IMG/VR virus record: IMGVR_UViG_3300010389_000013
Location: 1-64,000 of that record
Length of the DNA: 64,000 bases
From: a virus
Reading direction: 5' to 3' (one strand)
Shown: in pieces, positions 22,967 through 31,900 of the stretch
Numbering within the stretch: the stretch's first letter is position 1
Layout of the letters: each line of letters begins with the position of its first letter
The notes under the pieces: generated by a model
The model's database searches: none
What the model was told of the DNA's origin: nothing
Seen by the model: only the letters and a program-made list of their open reading frames with translations
Made by a program: the position numbers and the translations under genes

Positions 22967-25900
22967 TCAGAGTTCCATCAACCACCAACCGCGTAGTGAT
23001 GGTGGAATTGTTCTTGCATCTGCAGATCCTTCAATGTCAACCGAACCAGCGTAAACTAGACCGAATGATGCATTTCTAGACTGAATGACAAGTTCGCCTG
23101 AATCCCATGCTGTTGTTAGTGTTTGGTTAGCACCAGCGTCAATTCTTGATCCAGTTGTATCACCTTGAATTGCAGTAGCGATATTGTTAATCTTCTTCGC
23201 TCTGATGATTAGACTTGTGTTGTATGTCAGGTTTCCACTGAGTTCAACAAATCTGATCATATCACCAGTTTGAGCATTATCTGGTAGATAAAGAACCATA
23301 TTGCTACCGCTAGAAGCATTGACCATGTAGTTGTTATTAACTTGTAGTGGGTTGTCCTGTTGCTGACCAATGCCAGTTGTTGGATCAAACGCGACATAAG
23401 TGTGTCTTCTACCACCATTGCCAGTCCAATACTTCTCAATTCCGAAGGAGTCAATAGCGTTGTTCTGATAGATTCTAAAGTCTTTAGCACCCTCAGTTCC
23501 ACCAACTCCCGTTCCACCAAGGTTGTCAATGTGGAACATGACTTCAGTTCCCTGCTCATCCTCATAGAGCTTACCTTTCTGGTAATAACGCTCACCAAGA
23601 TAAACATCACCTTCGCGGTTTGTAACTCTAAATGAAGTCTCAGTAGAGCAGATGCCATTCTGCTGACAATCATCATAGTAGACTTTCAGATCACCATAGA
23701 ATGTAGCAGCACCCTTGAGGGTCATGCCATTAGTATTTTCAATGGGGTCTTCAATAGATCCGTCACCAGCGTGACCATCATCATTGGAGATAGAAAGAAC
23801 TAGAGTCTGTCCATCAGAACCATACATCCTGAATGCACCACTGTATAGTGTGACATCATCATAGATCTTAGTATTACCACCACCAAATAGATCAACAATT
23901 GGTGTTGTAACTGCATTAGGATATCTGATGCTCTTAGGAAGTTTAATCGCAAAGAATGCATCAAGAGATCCATCAACACTATCTGGCAAGAAGAACTCAT
24001 TACCAATTCTAACGAGAGTGATATAATCAAGTTTTGGTGAGATTAGATCAGCATCACGGAGTGTGATTTCTAGTCTTAGATCACTGGTGTTTGGTGTTCT
24101 TGCCTTGAGTGCAGTAGCACGTGCTCCTTGTGTTGCGGGAATATCATGTAGGAGTGTTGTTGTTCTGTCATACTTATCAAGTTTGACAACATTGACACCA
24201 GCAGCGAAGTTTTGTGCTGTTGTTCCTTCTTTTCCACGACCGCCAGTAGGATATCCAGCATTGCTGGAAGTTGGTAGGAAGAAATTACCACTCTGTTCGT
24301 ATGGAGTGTCTGTAATTTGAATGATCTCAATCTGAGATCCATCAACATACATTGCACATAGATCACCGACGCTAAATGCATCAAGATTTGACTGAATTTG
24401 AATGTTGCTAGTAGCAGCAACGATAGAAGTTGCGAGAGTTGTGAATGGTCCACCACTAATTACAGACTGTGGATTGTGTCTATAAACATGTACTGCATCG
24501 GTGTCAGCGGTATAAGCTGCAGGTGAAGTTCCAAATGCCTCAGCAACCATGAATACAGTACCATGGACATTTCCAATGGTTGTATCACCCGTGCAGGTAT
24601 CAACCTCAAAGGTTGTGATTGGAATTGTATTACCATTTGTGATGGTAAGTTTGTTGTTGGTTGGTGCGTTAGTAAATGGAGTTGTGCAGCTACCATTTAT
24701 AGACAGTTGACCGTTAATGGTTGTGGTTTCTGAATTGAAAATTGTATCGCCAGTTGTTGTGTCAACCTCAAATACAGTCTCTTCATTTGCAGTATCACAA
24801 CCATTCTTGATCTTGAACTTCTTGGCAATTTGATCAAGAAGTTCCTTGACCTTGAAGACTTCACCAATATCAAATACACTGTTGTTTGCACTTGATTCTC
24901 TACCGATGATTACATAATCACCGATGGCAATAGAACCACCAAACTGTGCGAGATAAACGTTCTCATCATTACCAACATCATCAATTGCTTGCTCGGTCCA
25001 AGTAGCATCAAACTGTACGATACACTTGTAGATAGCAGTTCTATCTGGATGTGCAGTGCTGACACCAGTGAAAGTACCGAATGGTTCTCTTTCAACAACA
25101 ATGTAGTAAGGGGCAATGCTAATTCTTGGTAGAGAAACAACTCTTACAAATTCAACATTGCTTCCAACTGAGTTGGTATTGTATCTGAAATTGGTGATGC
25201 CATAGTTGTCATATTGATATCCACTGATGACCTGCTGATAAATCTGGAATGTAACACCAGCACCTTGTGACTGAATTGGAATGTCAAGTTGCAGAGTGGC
25301 ATAATTCTTAGATTGATCAACCCATCTTACAAATGTTGGCCAAGTAGATGGATCATTATCAGTCAGATCTGTTGGTGCGATGAATCCCGCAGAAGTCCAT
25401 GTTACACCATTATCGGTGGAATAACGGATCTGTAGTCCTTCATTTTCAGCATCTGGTATTTCGCCACCATTGCTACCATTACCAACAAAAACATCAATCT
25501 CAACACTAGTGACAGATCCATTGTTGTTCAAGAATGAAGCATCAATTTCACTGAAAGTGACGTAACGTGGACCAGTTGTAGTTTCTTGGAAGATTGAACG
25601 GAATCCAAGATATCTCTGACCAGCGTCAAAACCACCATCGTTTCCTACACCAGTACCAGAATTAAAGACTCTAACACCGCCTCCAACGTCTGCAATAATG
25701 CCCTGTGGAGCATTGCCATCAAGGTAGGTGCCGAACTGTGCTTCTACAACAGATGCTGTTGCAGAGTCAGGAGAATCAATCAACAGGATGTCATTCTCTT
25801 GGAAGTATGGATTGCCATTAGCATCCAGTGACTCTCTGAGAAGTGGTAGATAGTATTGGTTACCAGTTAGTGCTGGTAATGTCTGAGGTTCAATCTCTGG

Positions 25901-28900
25901 GTTGCCACCGATGTTGGTGATTTCCTGCTGATAGTTAACACCACCCCAGTTGCCGCTACCAACCGTGTCAACCTCGTTATACTGAGAATCTCCACTGACA
26001 TATCTCTGAACGTCAATTAGATCAACATTGCTATTGAACAAGTTGTTGCCAAGAATACCAGTTACATGAGCAATTCTGTTACTTCCTGCTTGTGCTCTAG
26101 TTGCAACAAATGAGTATGATGCAAATCCACCACATAGAGTCATATCAGAGTTGAATCTAGCAGTAGAATCAACGATCAGATTGTTTCTGATTGTGGTGCT
26201 ACCACCCTGACCACCGATGGTGATCTGTGATGCGTTGGTAGCAAAGTCAAGGACAGAAGTTGCACTGTTTCCTGCGAAGAACTCAACAGTTCCTGCAGTA
26301 GATGACAATCTAACAGTGTCAGTTAGACCTCTTCTGGTTCCTAACTGGAAGTCACCAGCAGTCTTGAATGACTTAGTACCAATCTGAGTGAATGATAGTG
26401 ATTCGTTGTTGTTATATGCACCACCAATGGTGATCTTAGAGATGTTAGATTCGGTGTCTGGTGTATTGCCGATCCAGATGTTGCTATGCAGAGATGCATT
26501 GCCAACGTAGATGAACTGATCCTCAGTTGTGGTATTGAGTAAGTTTAGAGTTCCTACCTTGTTACCAACATTAAGTGTACCAACGAAAGGTGTATCAGTA
26601 AATAGGTTGACAGTTCCAGTTGTCTGTGAAGTTCTAACTTCAGCAACTGTACCGTCATCGCCATTGACTTCAATGTCATGCTCAAAGCGAGCATCATCAG
26701 TGAATCTTGATAGACCATCAACAACTAGTGCTCTGTCTAGTTCAGCGTTGGTTACGTTAATACCAACACGACCACCGTTTGTAGTAGCAACTCTTAGTGT
26801 TGCCTCATTGTTTGGAGTTGCACTATCACCACCAACTAGAAGTGCATTGTCCTGTGCAACCTCAGTTCTGTTAGCATATACACTGTGATCAAGGAAGTCA
26901 GAGATAGTCTTACCACTGATGAATGCAGTACCAACAACGTCTAGGTTTGCACGTGGATCAGTGTTAACATCAGTCCATGCAGTTTGATAAGCATCATGCT
27001 CTGCTCTTGCTACAGTATTGATACCAAGCTTGAAGTCACCGATTGTTCCAGTTGTGGTTCTGATTGACTCAGCACCAAGAACACCAAACTCTTTCCAAGA
27101 AGAGTTGGAGAACTCCATTCTTACATTTGGATTCAGAGCATATTCAGCAGACCAAAGTCTTGGGTTATCGTTGGAAACATTACCTCTGTTCTCAACGATT
27201 GCAATCTGACAAGATTGTGCGGTAGGATCAAATCCATTTGCAATGATCTGCCAGGTTCCATTGAATCCAGAATCACTGAAGTTACTGATTCTAATCTGTG
27301 ATCCACTCGTAACACCAATCTGTTCGTTGGATAGGTTGTTACCCCAGTTGATTGTAATGACAGTGCTGCCATTCATCTGGAGGTTAGCAATGTTCGCAGT
27401 TGGAACAATAGCGAAGAAGTTAGCGTAGATCCATCCAAGTGAACCAGTTCTGCCTACCTCATTGCCCTTGAGCAGCATATCGCCTGCCTTAGGACCACCA
27501 GCATTGCCGTACTGTACTGCCTGAAGTGAATCAAGTGATGTACCAAGACCAGTGCTATAGAGTGGCGTCTGGTTTGGTGCCATGTTGGATCCTTCAGAAC
27601 CAACTACATGGTTCTGGATCTTGTATCCTTGTGCTGCACCATTTGATCCGCGTGGGTTAAACTGGAAGACTGAAGCAGCAACTCTGTTTCTTGCGATAAC
27701 AATATCGCCATTTGTATCCTGGTTAAGGAACTGATTTGTCTTGTCAAGTGATCCATCATCACCATCGCTAGGTGATACGTTAGAGATGACCTGCAGTGCA
27801 TAGTCTCTAACTCTACCAAGAACGTTGATGACAACTGGTGAGTTGAATGTGCTTGGACGATCCTGTGCATCACCACCATTGACAGTGATGTACTCGTTGA
27901 AGGTTACAGGAGTATCAAACGTGGTAACGAGGTTACCGATATCTTCTGTATCATCATCCGAATCAACTAACTGTGCAGATTCTAGGAACTCTTCCTCACC
28001 AGTGATAGCGTCAATCTTACGGTTACCGATGTAGAGGTCACCGTTGGAGTTTAGACCAGTGTAGAAGACGAGACCACCATCTTGCTTCTTAGACTGTGCA
28101 TAGAAGTCTTGAGTTGGGGTGAGAACAATCTCCTGTCTAGCAGGTAGACCAGTGGAGTAGTTACCAGGACCGAAACCAAGATATTCAAACGTGTGGTTAC
28201 CAGCACGAGCAATAGATGGTCTACGAAGTTCAACGTAGAGTCTCTGATCAGAAACAACTGTGCTGTCACCAGCAATAGGAATACGACGATCTTCTGAACC
28301 AGAAGATGCATTACCCTTCTGTGCTCTAAGTCTGTTATCTACAGTAGAAGAGACCTGAGTGTAGGTGTTCTGTGACAGTGCAGGTTGCGAAGTGAAGTCA
28401 AGTGCCATCTCACGGGTCATTGAACCCTTGAAGTCGTTGACTGTAACTAGACCGTGAGTGTAGTTATCTGCAGCAGAATATGTTGCAGGAGGATCAACCT
28501 CAGTTGCATCCAACTGCTTGAACCAAAGAGGATCGTTCTTGTAGTTCAGTGGATATAGTTTGCTGATTGGCTGGGAGAACTTGAAGTTTCTGAAGTTACC
28601 CTGGTTACCAGCACCAGTTGGGAATGGTGAGATGTTACCACGAACAGCGGTTAGATAGTAAATACCATCTTGCTGACCGAAGATACGACGCTGAATCTCT
28701 TCCGTGTCAAAGATGTAGAAGGTATCTTCTAGTTCACCAGCATCGGTTACAGACTCAACATAGTATTGGATGTTAGCATCGTCAGTGATGATATCACCAG
28801 GAGTTACACTGTAGACTGCAGCACCATTCTGTCTGTAGTAGTATTCTGGATATCCCTTAGCGATAAGATCCTTGATGTACAGAGACTTACCAAAGTCTGC

Positions 28901-31900
28901 ATCTGCAAGTAGATCAGCAAATACAGCACCCTGTGAGAATCTGATGTTATCAAACTGAGAGTAATCAATCTTACCAACAACACCCTTGAGGATGAGGTGC
29001 CACTCATTAGTTCCAGGAACGTTGAGTACAGCATGTAGATAACCGTAACCAGAAGAGTTACCGAACCACTCAATTCTGTTAGTAGCATCTAGTGACTGAG
29101 TTCTATCAGCAACGAATGTTCCTCCCTGAGGAGCAGTAATCTTGACCGTTGTGAATGTCTCATTTAGTAGACCGAGGTTTGTAATGCCCTGGTCAAAGAC
29201 GGTCATTTCTAGATATTCATTGCCATCATTAGCGTCAATGAAATATCTACCAGACTGAATTGTCATGGAGACATAGTTTTGTGTCTCAATGATCTTGGCG
29301 TACTGAGTGCCACCTACGATGTCCTTCTTAAATGGATCGTATGCGTTCTCTTCATTGAGGCTGTTAGTGATAAAGTCTTGTGCGGTATAACCGATGACTT
29401 CATTTAACTGCACTGGGTTGAAGAAACGTGCCTTGGTTACAGAACCAGCAACAGGTCTCAGTACAAGTTTTTGCGGGAGAAGTTTTCTGGTCTCGTCCTT
29501 ACGCATCTTAATGGAGAAACCATTGATGGGATCACGGACTGCCTGCAGATACTTAGGAATGACATAACGTAGACGATAGATACGCTCATCTGCATCTCTT
29601 TCGTCCTTAATTCTTTCAAACCAGGAGTCATTGGTCTTATCTTGACCCGAGAGATCACTGTATGCAGTCTCATGGAATCTGGTGAGGATGCTGTAATCAT
29701 ACTCAGGATCACTAGAATTCTCAGAGTGATTCTCTACCTGTAGATACCACTTACCATATACAGTTGGGGTTGTACCTGGGGTTGGATATGTTGGGTCAAA
29801 TCGCATTGGCGATTCACGCTTATCAGCAAATGCCGAGAAGTCGTATGTACCAGGCTGGAATGTAATTGGGTTTACATCACCAATTGCATCTGCCTTGGTA
29901 GCGTGAATAGTAAATACTTTCTCGTTCTGATAACGTGCCCAGAAGAATCTATCTTCCTTGATTCTACCATTACCATCAGCAACCGATGGATCAGCAGCAT
30001 ATGCAGCACCAACTAAAGGTAGTGCTCCACCCTCGTTTGCACGGAAGAATACCTGATGACCAGTGATGTTATTGAATGGAACATCAAAGATGTGAGGAAC
30101 ATCAGTTCTGATACCAGAGTTGACAGCAGTATCAAGCACACAGGAATACTGGTGTAGATCATAGTTGTCATCTAGAACAAACTGATAAACATCAATCTCA
30201 ATATCTGGATCAATAGCTTCTACTTCAGCAGAGTGGATGTAGATACCAGCAGCAGCGTTCTCTTTGCTGCTTGCAAGCATCAACTTGGTTTGATCAGATC
30301 CATCAAACGAACCAGCGGAAGAGTAATCTTCTGGTTTGGTAGTTCTACCAGGAGCGATGACATAATACTTCTCGTTGGTAGTGAAACCGTTTGGAAGTCT
30401 GATCTTTCTCTTGTCAACGTCAACGTACTGATTAGTTACTGTATCGTAGCGAGGACGTGGTACAAGGCGTATAGGAGTTCCAGTCTCTAGATCGTGTGGA
30501 TTAGATCCCGAACCGTCTCTCAGGGTCCATACAGTCGCTCTAGAAGCGAGTTCTGTGGTGAGTTGGGTTGGTTCGTTTCTTGGAACAGTGTTGAGACCAG
30601 TCTGAATAATCGTCGTGATGTTTGCAAAATACTGACGAATCGTGTTTGCCTGGTCAACACACTCAGGATATGTGGTGTGCTGAGTGATCGTCTCATCAAC
30701 AGTAGGTGTATACTCGCTGGTGTAAGTTCCAGCGGTTAGAGTGAAGTATAGATAGGAGTTAGTGCTGTTAGCATTAGCATTAACAGAAGGACCGAATGCA
30801 AGTCCAAGTGGAGATGGTTGTCTCTCAATAGACTCTAGGTAACCAGGATTTGCAATGGTGTCGGTAATGATCTGGAACAGCGTTGTGATCGCAGATGCAA
30901 CATTCTGACAAGAACCATTAGAAACAGTTCTCTGGATGCTATTGAGTGAAGAAGGAGTAAGAACTGCGTTCTGTACAATACCGAATAGAGTATTGATTGT
31001 AGTTCTAGCATCCTCACAGGATCCGACAGAAACGCTTCTAGCAACACCAGCAAGAGATGCAGGGGTGGTTACTGCGTTAGTTACGATAAGAGTAAGATCG
31101 GTGATAGTTGAAGCAACGTCTGCACACTGAGTTGCAGCGTCAATAGTGATAGTATTATCAAACGTTTGAGTGAAACCATGAGATCCAGCGATCGTGATAG
31201 GATCGTTTCTCATTGCCTGAATCATCAGGTCACGTGCAAAGTTTAGAGACTCAACTGTCTGTGACTCTTCACCAGCAACATGAGCACCCTGTACATATAG
31301 GTTTGCCATGTCCCAGGTACGATCATTACCACCATATGCAGTGTTGTAGGTTACTTCCTCAACAAAGTCCATGATGTCATCAATACAATCCTGTGCATTA
31401 CCTGTTGGGGTTGTGAATCCAGGATTGTTTGCAAGCATCAAATCATATGCTTCATATGCAATCAGATTCTTATTAGCAATGATGAGATTACGTGCATCAC
31501 CATTACGATCAACTACAGGATCTGGTTCTTCGTAAGTGATGGTGTTGTCATAAGTTTGTGATAGACCATGTGAACCAACGACGAGAACCTTCTGGTTTCT
31601 CATTACCTGAGCAGCCATCTCTTTTGCCTGCTCAAAGACATAATTGGTCTCTGCCTCTTCTCCTGCTACATGAGCACCATGTACATAAGAATAGGATGCA
31701 TCCCAAGTCTTATCGTTGCCACCATATGCTAGGTTATCAGCAACTGCTTCTAGGAGATCTACAACGTCATCAATACAGTTCTGATTGCCACCAGGGACAG
31801 AGAATGCAGGATAGACAGTGAGCATTCTCTCAACTGCCTCATTAGCGATGAGGTTCTTATTAGCGAGAATGAGATCTCTTGCATCACCATAGCGATCCTT